Source: Algimonas ampicilliniresistens (GTDB lineage Bacteria > Pseudomonadota > Alphaproteobacteria > Caulobacterales > Maricaulaceae). Taken from it: a stretch of DNA of 64,000 nt. A program made the translations under genes and the position numbers. The stretch spans positions 310,001 to 374,000 of the forward strand of contig NZ_BSNK01000002.1 of the NCBI RefSeq assembly GCF_030159955.1. The letters are read 5' to 3'. The notes under the pieces are model-generated. The model had not been told where the DNA came from and made no database searches. It was given only the letters and a program-made list of their open reading frames with translations. Shown here in pieces: positions 44,052 through 53,302 of this stretch (position 1 is its first letter; each line of letters starts with the position of its first letter).

Positions 44052-45659
44052 CTAGAGTCCGCGCAAATATTCATAGGCCGCGAGCTGTCCGGCAGTGTCA
44101 GAAAAGCCTGCATCTCTTAGGCGTCGGATCGTTCGGTAGATCGTCCAGCTGTCCGCGACCTTGTCATTTGCGATCTGGTCATTCGCGACCTGATTAATGG
44201 CGATGTCATCACTGGCGACTTGCTCGGCCAGACGCAGCAGGCTCTCTGCCCGCGCGCCCCGGTCGATCGCGTGATCGATGCCAATCCAATCCGCGTCCAC
44301 CGTCCCCGGCAGCACAGCCTCTGCCAGCATGGCTTCAACCGGTTCTGTGAGGTCAGCCCCTAGAGCAAGCGCCATTAAGACATCACGACTGGCATTTGGT
44401 GCCGTCTCAGCCAGAGCGAGCTCCAGCCCAGCACCCAATGGTCTACCAATAAACCCGTTGCCCATCGCATCGGAGGCGAGCGCCAATCGTTCACGGGTCA
44501 ATTCATCCGTTGTGGCGTCAAACAAGGCTTGCATCATGGCGATGTCCCGCGTGACGACAGCATAGCGCGCAAAGAGTGGCAGATTGGCGACCGCCATATC
44601 AGCCGGATCTAGAATGGCGGGAATGCGGGACAAAACACGCGCAGTATCCAGACCATTGGCCTCAGCGCGAGCAACAAATTCTGACACAGCCCGCGCATCA
44701 CCGTCACGCCCGAGCAGATAGAGTTTCGCCGTCGCTTCCGGTGACATGTCGGTCAACAATGCTGTCAACTCTGATCCAGCCTCAGCCCCGTTGTCAGTAT
44801 CAACGTCCGTCACATCATCTGAAACGATGGTATCGGTTGAAAACGGCACACCGACTTCAATGTCGTCCAGAACATCTTCTGGAATATCGGCAGACGTGCC
44901 TCCGGCAGGATCCGTCTGTGAAATTGTATCCGAGCTGATTTCAAACGGTGACGGCCCCACCAGCGAGGCGGGCGGGGCGGGCATGTCGAGGTCGCTGGCC
45001 AAATCGGTCATGAAACGATCCAGCGCGGCCGCATCAAGTTCCATCGCCTCGATCCAGAAGCCTTCCGGCGGGTCAGGCACAACCAAAACGGGCTCTTCGC
45101 CGCGACTGCGCAACAGTTCCTGCGCGAGGTCAGCCGCAGCGGTTTCACCGCGCGCCATGTGACAGGCTGCGCGCAGACGCACCCAACCCGACTCGCCGCG
45201 ACCTTGTGTGATCGCGTCTGAAATTTCGCAGGCCGCATCAAGGTTGCCGCGTGCAATATAGGCGTCGACGCGCAGCGCCGGGTCTTGCGCGACGGGATTA
45301 CGGGCCGTGAACCGTGCATATTCATCCGGGGTCGCCAGTATTTGCGCCGCTTGAATGCGCGCGCGTTCAAAGGCCGGATCAGATCCAGACGGCGAGGCGA
45401 GTCCAGCCAGCACGACGCGGCGCAGCATATCTCGCACAATCGGATGCGACGTCTCAGCCGGAATTTCTTGCAATAATCGGGTCGCCCGATCGGCGGACGT
45501 GCCCGCCCAAGCCTCTGCATTCAAACCGCGCGCAACCTCAATACCGGGCGTGAAAGCTTTTGCAGCCTCCAGCCCTTCAACCGCAATCGATTGAGCCGAG
45601 GCGGAACCAGCCAGCGCAACCAGGGCGCTAGCGGACAGAAAGAGCGCTCTAATTGCCAT
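44052..45659 (-). CDS. Secreted hypothetical protein with helical repeats
   Basis: The 535-aa product has a signal peptide ending ASA|Q near residue 23, mostly helical sequence with TPR-like organisation, and an acidic disordered linker (about residues 230-290, rich in Asp, Thr, Ser and Val). Its function is not known to me. ATG 45659 overlaps the upstream small membrane protein gene by 11 bp, and the stop lies 3 bp before the xerD start, so it belongs to that operon. A periplasmic location is likely. Confidence 0.7.
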   Translation of the reverse strand: MAIRALFLSASALVALAGSASAQSIAVEGLEAAKAFTPGIEVARGLNAEAWAGTSADRATRLLQEIPAETSHPIVRDMLRRVVLAGLASPSGSDPAFERARIQAAQILATPDEYARFTARNPVAQDPALRVDAYIARGNLDAACEISDAITQGRGESGWVRLRAACHMARGETAAADLAQELLRSRGEEPVLVVPDPPEGFWIEAMELDAAALDRFMTDLASDLDMPAPPASLVGPSPFEISSDTISQTDPAGGTSADIPEDVLDDIEVGVPFSTDTIVSDDVTDVDTDNGAEAGSELTALLTDMSPEATAKLYLLGRDGDARAVSEFVARAEANGLDTARVLSRIPAILDPADMAVANLPLFARYAVVTRDIAMMQALFDATTDELTRERLALASDAMGNGFIGRPLGAGLELALAETAPNASRDVLMALALGADLTEPVEAMLAEAVLPGTVDADWIGIDHAIDRGARAESLLRLAEQVASDDIAINQVANDQIANDKVADSWTIYRTIRRLRDAGFSDTAGQLAAYEYLRGL

Positions 45660-45789
45660 AGGTATCGGGCAGTTCGATTGTGCGGACATCTTGCGGCGCG
45701 GTCTCTGGGCCGACTGAACCCGCCAGCCAGACCAAAATAGCGATCAGCAGCAGCAATAGCCCCCCGACGATGAATAGCATTTTCTTCAT
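45649..45789 (-). CDS. 46-aa single-pass membrane protein, previously too short to be listed
   Basis: This 46-codon gene opens with ATG at 45789, preceded by AAGGG. The sequence starts MKKMLFIVGGLLLLLIAILV and continues with WLAGSVGPETAPQDVRTIEL. One hydrophobic helix (residues 4-22) is followed by a short polar tail. It overlaps the next gene by 11 bp and heads the minus-strand operon, divergent from aroK. The overlap, ribosome-binding site and membrane helix make it a credible small protein, but its function is unknown. Confidence 0.65.
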   Translation of the reverse strand: MKKMLFIVGGLLLLLIAILVWLAGSVGPETAPQDVRTIELPDTYGN

Positions 45790-45882
45790 GATGACCCTTA
45801 TCGCGTTTAAATGTTGAGCAGGCGTTGATAAGACCCCATACTCTAGCCTGACTTATGACACTCTGCGGCCTGCGCCGCAGCT

Positions 45883-46470
45883 ATGAGAGACACGTTGGCA
45901 GACACAAGGGCTTTAACGCCAGAAAATACAATTGAATCAGTCCGTTCACGCCCTATCGCGCTCGTCGGCTTGATGGGTGTGGGCAAAACAACCGTCGGGC
46001 GGCGTCTGGCTAAATCCCTCGAACGCGACTTTTTCGACTCAGATGAAGAGATTGAACGTGCGTCTGGACGCACTGTTGCGGGCTATTTTCGCGATCATGG
46101 TGAAGCGGCCTTTCGCGACGGGGAACGCCGCGTGGTCGAGCGCCTGCTGATGGAGCCCAATATTGTCATGGCAACGGGCGGGGGGGCCTTCATCCATCCG
46201 GAAACGCATGAATTGTTGAAGTCGCGTGCGCTTGTCATCTGGCTAAAGGGAGATTTTGAAACCCTGATGGAGCGGGTCTCGCGGAAGAATACGCGACCCT
46301 TGCTGCAAGTGCCTGACCCCCGCGCCCGGATGCGTGAACTGATGGAAGAGCGCGAACCGATCTATGCACGCGCCCATATCACTGTCACGGTTGCTAAAGG
46401 CCCGCACACACGAACGGTCGGACGGATCGAACGCGCGTTAGACGCCTATGAGGTCCCCAAAAATGGATGA
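45883..46470 (+). CDS. aroK: Shikimate kinase
   Basis: The 195-aa kinase phosphorylates shikimate in aromatic amino-acid synthesis. It has the P-loop GLMGVGKTTVGRRLAKSL (residues 29-46), DSDEEIERASGRTV, GEAAFRDGERRVVE and GGGAFIHPET. The start at ATG 45883 gives an N-terminal tail of some 20 residues. Its stop overlaps the aroB start by 8 bp. Confidence 0.95.
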   Translation: MRDTLADTRALTPENTIESVRSRPIALVGLMGVGKTTVGRRLAKSLERDFFDSDEEIERASGRTVAGYFRDHGEAAFRDGERRVVERLLMEPNIVMATGGGAFIHPETHELLKSRALVIWLKGDFETLMERVSRKNTRPLLQVPDPRARMRELMEEREPIYARAHITVTVAKGPHTRTVGRIERALDAYEVPKNG

Positions 46471-47596
46471 TGTGACCCCCACAAACTCTCAAATTAACAG
46501 CGAAGTCGTCCGAGTCGATCTCGGGTCTCGGGGCTATGATATTGTCATCGGTCAGGGTGAGCTATCGCGACTGGGCGATCGCCTTAAATCCATCACCGCA
46601 TCGGATCGGGTCGCCGTCGTCACGGATGAGACCATTCATGCCTTGCACGGCGGAGCGATTGCAGAGGCTCTGTCCGATTTCCGCACCCATATGATTATCC
46701 GCCCAGCCGGTGAAGATCAAAAAAGCATGGCGGGTCTCGACGCGGTGCTGGATTCGCTCTTTCGTGCCGGATTTGATCGCTCTGATACGATTCTGGCCTT
46801 TGGCGGCGGTGTGATCGGCGACCTGACCGGATTTGCCGCCAGCGTGTTCAAGCGCGGCGCAACCTTTGTGCAAGTTCCCACAACCCTCTTGGCCCAAGTC
46901 GATAGTTCGGTCGGTGGCAAGACCGCGATCAATAATGCGTATGGCAAGAATCTGGTCGGGGCCTTCTATCAACCACGACTCGTCTTAATCGATACGAACC
47001 TTCTAGCCACGCTGCCTGTCCGGCAGATCAAGGCGGGCTATGCAGAAATCGTCAAATATGGGTTGATTGATCGGCCCGAATTTTTTGAGGCGTTAGATGA
47101 CGGAATTGGCGCTGACGTGCTGAGCTTGGAGCCGAATGCCTTGCGCGAAGCCATTTCCGTCTCTTGCGCGGCCAAAGCTGATGTTGTCGCCCAAGATGAG
47201 CGTGAAGGCGGCGTGCGCGCCCTGCTAAATCTTGGCCATACATTTGCTCACGCTCTGGAATTGACGGCAGGCTATGGCGGGGCCTTGCTGCACGGCGAGG
47301 CGGTCAGCGCTGGCATGGATATGGCGTTTGAGTTTTCAGCCCGGCTTGGTCTTTGTCCCGTGCCGACAGCAAAACGTGTGCAGGATCATTTGTCACATCT
47401 ATCCATGCCGATACGCGCGGATATGGCCCCGTTTCTGACAGACCCCGACACATTGTTGAGCCACATGCGGCAGGACAAAAAGAATGAAGGCGGCAATATC
47501 ACGCTCATTTTAGCGCGCGGTATCGGCCAGAGCTTCATCGAAAAATCGGCCTCAGAGGCCGAGCTTAAAGCCTATCTGAAGGATATCGCGACATGA
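46463..47596 (+). CDS. aroB: 3-dehydroquinate synthase
   Basis: The 377-aa enzyme catalyses the second step of the shikimate pathway. It shows RVAVVTDETIHALHGG, PAGEDQKSMAGLDAVLD, FGGGVIGDLTGFAASVFKRG, PTTLLAQVDSSVGGKTAIN, YAEIVKYGLI and LNLGHTFAHALE, the NAD+- and metal-binding blocks of the family. ATG 46463 is preferred to 46448 because GAGG lies 9 nt before it. Confidence 0.97.
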   Translation: MDDVTPTNSQINSEVVRVDLGSRGYDIVIGQGELSRLGDRLKSITASDRVAVVTDETIHALHGGAIAEALSDFRTHMIIRPAGEDQKSMAGLDAVLDSLFRAGFDRSDTILAFGGGVIGDLTGFAASVFKRGATFVQVPTTLLAQVDSSVGGKTAINNAYGKNLVGAFYQPRLVLIDTNLLATLPVRQIKAGYAEIVKYGLIDRPEFFEALDDGIGADVLSLEPNALREAISVSCAAKADVVAQDEREGGVRALLNLGHTFAHALELTAGYGGALLHGEAVSAGMDMAFEFSARLGLCPVPTAKRVQDHLSHLSMPIRADMAPFLTDPDTLLSHMRQDKKNEGGNITLILARGIGQSFIEKSASEAELKAYLKDIAT

Positions 47597-48891
47597 CCGC
47601 TCTCTTAGAGCCGCAAAATCTAATCTTGGTCGGCATCATCTTGATGCTCCTGATCTTTTCGGGCTTCTTTTCTTCTTCTGAGACCGCGCTGACCGCCGCC
47701 TCTCGCGTGCGGATGCATGCAGCGGAGAAAGACGGCGACCGCCGGGCCACCATCGTAGCGCGGCTGATGAATGTGCGTGAGCGTCTGCTGGGCGGCATTT
47801 TGCTGGGCAATAATCTTGTCAATATTCTGGCGTCGGTTCTGACCACCGTGCTGTTCACCAATCTGTTCGGAGATAGTGCCTTAGCGTTGGCCGCCGCAAC
47901 CGGTGTGATGACGGCGTTGATTCTGATCTTTGCGGAAGTCCTGCCGAAAACTTACGCCATTTCGCAACCCGATAAGCTGGCGCTCATCGTGGCGCGCCCG
48001 ATCAGCCTGATCGTGACAGTCCTCAGCCCGATCGTTTCGATGGTCCAATGGATCGTCAATGGGGTGCTGCATGTTTTCGGGATTGATACCAATGCCAGCG
48101 CTTGGACCGCTGCTGATGAAATCAAAGGCGCCGTCGACCTTCATCTGCAAGAAGGCGGCGTGGCCAAGCGCGCCCGTGATCAGATTTACGGTGTGCTAGA
48201 GATTGGTGAGCTGGCCATCGAAGACGTTATGATCCACCGCTCCAACCTATCTATGGTGGCTCTCGAAAGCCCCCCGGAGGATTTGTTCAAGGAAGTCTTG
48301 GCCTCAGGACATTCGCGACTGCCCGTTTACTCCAACGATTCTGACAATGTCGTCGGCGTTATTCACGTCAAAGATTTGCTCGCCGCGCTCACCAAAGCGG
48401 GCGATGCCGCCTCTGTTGATGTGAAGAAGTTGCTGCGGCAGCCTTGGTTCGTTCCAGAGACCACATCGGTCGTCAAACAACTGCGCGCGTTTCAGAGCAA
48501 ACGCGAACATTTCGCCCTCGTTGTCGATGAGTATGGCGCATTGATGGGCGTTATCACGCTGGAAGATATTCTGGAAGAAATCGTCGGCGATATTCAAGAT
48601 GAATATGACGAAGAACTGGCCGGTGTGAAGCGGATGAAAGAGGGCGGCGCCGTCGTGCGCGGCGATGTCGCGATCCGGGATCTCAATCGGGCCATGGACT
48701 GGAAACTGCCCGATGATGAAGCCGTCACTATTGCGGGCCTTGTTATCCATGAAAGTCAAACCATCCCGACACCGGGTCAGACATTTGCCTATCATGGCTA
48801 TCGCTTCGAAATTCTGACGCGCGAACGCAATCAAATCCAATCCCTGCGCGTGCGCAAAACCTTCGAGCCAGACCAGAGGAAAAACGCATGA
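47593..48891 (+). CDS. CNNM-domain/CBS protein (HlyC/CorC family)
   Basis: The 432-aa protein has an N-terminal CNNM membrane domain with four helices (FSGFFSSSETALTAASRVRMH), a CBS pair (IGELAIEDVMIHRSNLSMVAL; FALVVDEYGALMGVITLEDILEEIVGDI) and a CorC_HlyC C-terminal domain. CNNM proteins are linked to Mg2+ or other cation transport. It overlaps aroB by 4 bp and the amidohydrolase gene by 4 bp, so it belongs to the aro operon. Confidence 0.92.
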   Translation: MTALLEPQNLILVGIILMLLIFSGFFSSSETALTAASRVRMHAAEKDGDRRATIVARLMNVRERLLGGILLGNNLVNILASVLTTVLFTNLFGDSALALAAATGVMTALILIFAEVLPKTYAISQPDKLALIVARPISLIVTVLSPIVSMVQWIVNGVLHVFGIDTNASAWTAADEIKGAVDLHLQEGGVAKRARDQIYGVLEIGELAIEDVMIHRSNLSMVALESPPEDLFKEVLASGHSRLPVYSNDSDNVVGVIHVKDLLAALTKAGDAASVDVKKLLRQPWFVPETTSVVKQLRAFQSKREHFALVVDEYGALMGVITLEDILEEIVGDIQDEYDEELAGVKRMKEGGAVVRGDVAIRDLNRAMDWKLPDDEAVTIAGLVIHESQTIPTPGQTFAYHGYRFEILTRERNQIQSLRVRKTFEPDQRKNA

Positions 48892-50579
48892 GATCTCTCC
48901 TGATTGCCGCGTCTATCAGCGCTCTCCTGACGGGCTGTGGCGACACTGTTGTGCCTGACTCGCGACTGATTATCGGCGCGACCCTGATCACGATGGAGGA
49001 CGGACCCGCGCCAACAGCGATGCTGATTGAGGACGGAAAGATCGTAAGCCTTGGCACAGAAGACGAACTCCGCGCCCGTAATCCGGGCGTGATCTTGACT
49101 GACCTGACAGGAAAGACCGTTATTCCGGGTGTGGTGGACAGCCATGTTCATGTGCGCGAGCTCGGCATGGACGCGATCAAGGTCGATCTGGTCGGCGTAA
49201 AAACGGTCGACGACATTGTCGCTCGGCTTCGCGACCAACGTCCAGATGTGCCGGCGGGTGATTGGATCATTGGGCAAGGCTGGGACGAGGGTGCGTTTGC
49301 CGATGCAGGCGGTCCCGGCGGTTACCCAACCACAGAGGCTATAACGGTCGCCTTTCCTGACAATCCCGTCGCATTAGAAAGCCTGCACGGCTTTGGCGCG
49401 ATGGCCAACGCGGCTGCGCTGGCGCGGGCGGGAATCAACGCCGACACGCCGGACCCCGAAGGCGGAACCATCCTGCGCGGCGAGGACGGTGAAGCGACGG
49501 GCGTTCTTTTGACGCTTGCACAAGCGCTTCTGTTTGATGTCGTGCCGGACTTAGATCAGGATCAGATTGAAGCGGCCATCAAGGCGGGATTGACCCAAAT
49601 GGCGGCGGCGGGCGTGACATCCGTCCATGAAGCCGGGATGGAAGCCGAAGATGTCGCGGCATTCAAGGCTCTCGCTGAACGCGGCGAACTACCAATCCGC
49701 GTTTTTGGGATGCTCAACGGCAATGATGCTGAATTGATGGCGCAATGGTTCGACAGTGGCCCGCTGGACGATCCTGAAGACTGGCTCGATATTGGCGGGA
49801 TCAAAGTCTTTTATGATGGCAGTCTCGGCTCTCGCACGGCGCTGATGCGCGACCCTTATTCAGACCAACCTGACGCCGCCCGGCCAACCGCGCGCATCGC
49901 TTTGGAAGATGTAGAGCGGCTGGGCGAAAATGCCCGCGAGCATGGGTTTCAAATGGCCGTTCACGCGATTGGCGACGCCGGCAATGATTTTATCATGACG
50001 AGCTATGAGCGGCGTCTCGCCCCCGATGCGGCAGGCGAAGTTCCCGATCACCGCTGGCGCATCGAACATGCACAAGTCGTCCGACCAGATTTTGCTGAGC
50101 GCGCGGCCGCGCTGGGCGTCATCGCCTCGATGCAGCCCAGCCACGCTATGGGCGATTCCGATTGGGCCGAAGACCGGGTCGGACGGCGCCGTATTCAACG
50201 CGCCTATAGCTGGAAAACGTTTCAAGACGCAGGCGTTCCGATCATTTTCAATTCGGATTTGCCGGGCGAGCCTTGGGAGCCGATGCAGACGCTTCACTTC
50301 GCTGTGACGCGGACCAAACTCGATGGATCACCAGAGGGTGGCTGGTATGCGACCGAAGCTTTGGACCGCCGAGACAGTCTGCGCGCTATGACCATGTCCG
50401 GCGCGCACGCCGCGTTTCAAGACAACACGCTGGGAAGCCTGGCCGAAGGTAAATGGGCAGACTTTGTTGTGCTGTCCGACAATCCGCTGACCGCCGCGAA
50501 CATTCCTGACATCCACGTAGACGCGGTCTATGTCGCCGGCGAACTCATTGTCGCGCCGACGACCGATACGCCCGACTAA
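48888..50579 (+). CDS. YtcJ-like amidohydrolase lipoprotein
   Basis: The 563-aa protein has a lipoprotein signal (LLTGC, Cys17) and an amidohydrolase 3 fold: VDSHVHV metal-binding His pair near residue 85, GGIKVFYDGSLGSRTALM, VHAIGDAGN, HRWRIEHAQVV and FNSDLPGEPW near the final Asp region. The substrate is unknown. The 4-bp overlap with the CNNM gene places it at the end of the aroK-aroB operon. It converges with the XRE gene (4-bp overlap). Confidence 0.88.
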   Translation: MRSLLIAASISALLTGCGDTVVPDSRLIIGATLITMEDGPAPTAMLIEDGKIVSLGTEDELRARNPGVILTDLTGKTVIPGVVDSHVHVRELGMDAIKVDLVGVKTVDDIVARLRDQRPDVPAGDWIIGQGWDEGAFADAGGPGGYPTTEAITVAFPDNPVALESLHGFGAMANAAALARAGINADTPDPEGGTILRGEDGEATGVLLTLAQALLFDVVPDLDQDQIEAAIKAGLTQMAAAGVTSVHEAGMEAEDVAAFKALAERGELPIRVFGMLNGNDAELMAQWFDSGPLDDPEDWLDIGGIKVFYDGSLGSRTALMRDPYSDQPDAARPTARIALEDVERLGENAREHGFQMAVHAIGDAGNDFIMTSYERRLAPDAAGEVPDHRWRIEHAQVVRPDFAERAAALGVIASMQPSHAMGDSDWAEDRVGRRRIQRAYSWKTFQDAGVPIIFNSDLPGEPWEPMQTLHFAVTRTKLDGSPEGGWYATEALDRRDSLRAMTMSGAHAAFQDNTLGSLAEGKWADFVVLSDNPLTAANIPDIHVDAVYVAGELIVAPTTDTPD

Positions 50580-51034
50580 ACAGTCTCATCGCTATGATTG
50601 AAGCGAACGACAATCGTTACGATGAAAACCGTCAGAGCATGACCGGCGAGGCCGACCGTCCACCACAGGGCGGGGACAAGCATGACGAAACCATTGCCGC
50701 CAGAGCTCGCGCTGATCGCCAGAAAGATTATCATCCCTAATATATAGCTGCCCAAATGGATCCAGAAAGACAGCCGGACCGCAGCCACAGCCTTAACCGC
50801 CTCAGCTTTCTCATGGGCTGCGGCTTGATGGGTTGGATCCACTGTCAGCGCCACGACATCGACATTAAAGGCGGCCGCCAGAGCCATGACAGATTCGTAT
50901 GAGGCCTTCTCGCCGTTCTCAATGCGTTGCACCGTTCTGGATCCAATGCCCGCTAGGTCGGCGAGGTGATCCTGTGACCAGTGACGTTCTTCGCGCCAGC
51001 GTTTGATTTTCGCGGCGTCTGGGTGAAATTGCAT
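50576..51034 (-). CDS. XRE-type regulator with C-terminal transmembrane helices
   Basis: The 152-aa protein has an N-terminal helix-turn-helix (IKRWREERHWSQDHLADLAGIGSRTVQRIENGEKASYESVMALA) joined to two transmembrane helices (FWIHLGSYILGMIIFLAIS and ALWWTVGLAGHALTVFIVTIVV). Such membrane-tethered XRE proteins probably couple membrane state to transcription. ATG 51034 follows GAGGAG by about 6 nt; the frame extends seven codons to 51055. Confidence 0.85.
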   Translation of the reverse strand: MQFHPDAAKIKRWREERHWSQDHLADLAGIGSRTVQRIENGEKASYESVMALAAAFNVDVVALTVDPTHQAAAHEKAEAVKAVAAVRLSFWIHLGSYILGMIIFLAISASSGGNGFVMLVPALWWTVGLAGHALTVFIVTIVVRFNHSDETV

Positions 51035-51172
51035 GTTACGCTCCTCGTATTTCATAGCAGCGCGAAGGTGGCTGCTGTGAGGATGGGTTAGGCTGTAGAT
51101 CGTTTAATCCCAACGCCACCGGGGCGCCAGCCACCCGTCACGAGCCCGCCACGCTTACGCCGCCACCTTTAA

Positions 51173-51448
51173 TTACGCCTCAATCGTTAGCCTCAGCGCG
51201 TGCAGTTTTTTAACCTCATCGGCGATGGCGTCCATCACGGCGCGGTGACGGGCCAGACGCGACAGATCCCGAAACGCCTCTGACGTGATGGCAATATGAA
51301 CATGGCTGGGCGTGTCACCGAACTCGGCTTGATGCTCTGCCGCGCCGCCATGTCCCGCATGGAGGTGGGATTCATTTTCGACCCTCAGCACATCCGGCGC
51401 AAAAGCCGCACGGAGTTTCGTTTCGATAGATGCAAGAATATCGGACAT
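51173..51448 (-). CDS. BolA-family protein
   Basis: The 91-aa protein has the BolA fold, with LRVENESHLHAGHGGAAEHQAEFGDTPSHVHIAITSEAF and ARHRAVMDAIADEV. The loop with His is typical of glutaredoxin/[2Fe-2S]-linked BolA proteins. It is divergent from the J-domain protein gene. The pair is a conserved alphaproteobacterial neighbourhood. Confidence 0.92.
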   Translation of the reverse strand: MSDILASIETKLRAAFAPDVLRVENESHLHAGHGGAAEHQAEFGDTPSHVHIAITSEAFRDLSRLARHRAVMDAIADEVKKLHALRLTIEA

Positions 51449-51634
51449 AGGTGCGCCCTAGCTGACCCAAGGAACCACGTCGATGGGTTGGGCTCTATCT
51501 TGTCTGTATCCGGGTTACATCTGGGCGCTGCCGCTCAAACAGGGCCCAGCCGCCATCTTCCCTTGATTTGAGACGCCTCTCCCGCCATGTTGCGCAGTCC
51601 GAAATTCCTCCTTTTAACTACCCCGGAGTGCCAC

Positions 51635-52249
51635 TTGGCCTACGACTGGAAATCCAAAGGCATCGACATTAGCGCTGCCAAAGCGAAGAAAAAGAAGAAG
51701 CCGACCGAAGAGCCTTGCGAATGGGCTGGATGTGACAAGATGGGGGGCTGCAAAGCGCCGAAATCACCGGACCGGCTACGTGAATATCATAATTTCTGTC
51801 AGGCCCATGCGCGCGAATATAATAAGAACTGGAATTTCTTCCAAGGCATGAGCGATGCTGACATCACGGAATGGCAGGTGGGCGTACGTCATGGCCATCG
51901 TCCGACCTGGGATGTGCGTAAGAATACAGCCGAACGGGCTCAGGCCAATAAGCGCCGCAAAGCGGGCGCCACGGCCTCCACGGCTGAAGGTTACACGATC
52001 TTCGGCGACGGCGTTGATCCGGGCAGCAGCGATGCGAAACCTCGCCACAGCGTGTCAAAGATGGCGCTCAAGGCGCTGCATGATCTCGGCCTCGACGAAG
52101 GCGCAACGCCGGACGAAGTGCGCAAACGCTACACCAAGCTGGTCAAACAATTCCACCCCGACGCCAATCAGGGCAAGCGCGACGCGGAAGAAAGCTTCCA
52201 ACGCGTCCTGAAAGCTTGGAAAATTCTTAAAAACGCCAATTTAGGCTAA
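51635..52249 (+). CDS. J-domain (DnaJ-like) co-chaperone
   Basis: The roughly 204-aa protein has an N-terminal cysteine-rich segment (PCEWAGCDKMGGC and FCQAH, possible metal ligands) and a C-terminal J domain with the HPD motif (KQFHPDANQGKRDAEESFQRVLKAW). It would stimulate an Hsp70. I choose TTG 51635, 7 nt after GGAG; ATG 51587 would add 16 unlikely residues. It lies between bolA and, farther along, cobS, as in other alphaproteobacteria, although here an ArsR/SRPBCC pair intervenes. Confidence 0.88.
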   Translation: MAYDWKSKGIDISAAKAKKKKKPTEEPCEWAGCDKMGGCKAPKSPDRLREYHNFCQAHAREYNKNWNFFQGMSDADITEWQVGVRHGHRPTWDVRKNTAERAQANKRRKAGATASTAEGYTIFGDGVDPGSSDAKPRHSVSKMALKALHDLGLDEGATPDEVRKRYTKLVKQFHPDANQGKRDAEESFQRVLKAWKILKNANLG

Positions 52250-52306
52250 GCCTTTCGGGCTGTCGGTTTGTCCGACAGCCCAATTATCAGAGTGGTTCGG
52301 GCGGCC

Positions 52307-52789
52307 TCAGCCCGTTTTTACGAGCGCGGCCAACTTATCGAGCGCTTGCGCCCAGCCGCCTGCACTGGATGATCCTGCTGGCACGCCGACATGCGTCAAC
52401 TTCAGATGCGTCTGCCCATCGATTTCATCTAGCTCAATGATGACTTCGGTGACCTCAGGGTGGCCTTCAGGCATGCCCATGCTTTGCGGATTGATTACAT
52501 TGCCGTCAGCATCGCACATACTTTCCGTGTAGATCAGTTGGGTCGGGACGCTCACCTCTTTATATTCTCCCGTAAACCACATCGTCATGACGCGATCCGG
52601 CCGCTGCATCTCCATGCAAATCTTCCGCCGCCCACCAGGCCGAACATCCATTTCCGCAACGGGGATTGTCATGCCGTTGGGTCCATACCATTGTGAAAAC
52701 AGCGCAGGATCCGTCCACATAGCCCAGACCTGTTCGATCGAGGCATCGACCGTGCGTTCAATTCGCAGCCATTCCATATCAGCGGTCAT
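52307..52789 (-). CDS. SRPBCC/AHSA1-family protein
   Basis: The 160-aa START-like protein (WAMWTDPALFSQWYGPNGMTIPVAEMDVRPGGRRKICM) has the AHSA1 pattern in the hydrophobic-cavity fold. It overlaps the ArsR regulator by 11 bp. ArsR-SRPBCC pairs are common; the ligand is unknown. Confidence 0.88.
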   Translation of the reverse strand: MTADMEWLRIERTVDASIEQVWAMWTDPALFSQWYGPNGMTIPVAEMDVRPGGRRKICMEMQRPDRVMTMWFTGEYKEVSVPTQLIYTESMCDADGNVINPQSMGMPEGHPEVTEVIIELDEIDGQTHLKLTHVGVPAGSSSAGGWAQALDKLAALVKTG

Positions 52790-53120
52790 CCAAATTCTCC
52801 GTCAGCGCCATTAAGCAGCGTTCCATTGCGTCCAATCGGGTTTCCCAGATCGGCCTATATTGCTCAGTCCATGACGCGACCGCCCGCAAAGGGGCGGCAT
52901 TCACCGTGCAGCGACGATATTGCGCGTTTTTTTCCTGTTGGATCAGCCCGGCCCGTTCGAGCACCTTTATGTGCCGAGACACGGCGGGCAGGCTCATATC
53001 AAAGGGTTCGGCTAAAACGTTTACCGTCGTCCCACCTTCGGCCAATCGCGCCAAAATAGCCCGTCTAGCTGGGTGGGCGAGCGCAGAGAAGGTTGCGCTT
53101 AAGGGATCGGTTCTATCCAT
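52779..53120 (-). CDS. ArsR-family winged-helix regulator
   Basis: The 113-aa protein has the ArsR DNA-binding domain (SALAHPARRAILARLAEGGTTVNVLAEPFDMSLPAVSRHIKVLERAGLI) and no visible metal-binding Cys, so it is probably of the non-metal, SRPBCC-linked type. It leads a two-gene operon (11-bp overlap). Confidence 0.9.
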   Translation of the reverse strand: MDRTDPLSATFSALAHPARRAILARLAEGGTTVNVLAEPFDMSLPAVSRHIKVLERAGLIQQEKNAQYRRCTVNAAPLRAVASWTEQYRPIWETRLDAMERCLMALTENLDDR

Positions 53121-53302
53121 AATTTTAACTTAACAACTATGTTAATTAACACAAGCGTTAATTACAAATAGCCGAATGATCTGTAAATGTTTGGCTGCTG
53201 TGCAGTTTATCTTAGATCGCCGTGCTTGGATTTTGCGTATGCAAGAGCTAGAGCCGCTCCACAGACATTTTGGCTGACCCTTTTTCCCATAAGAAGATTC
53301 CC

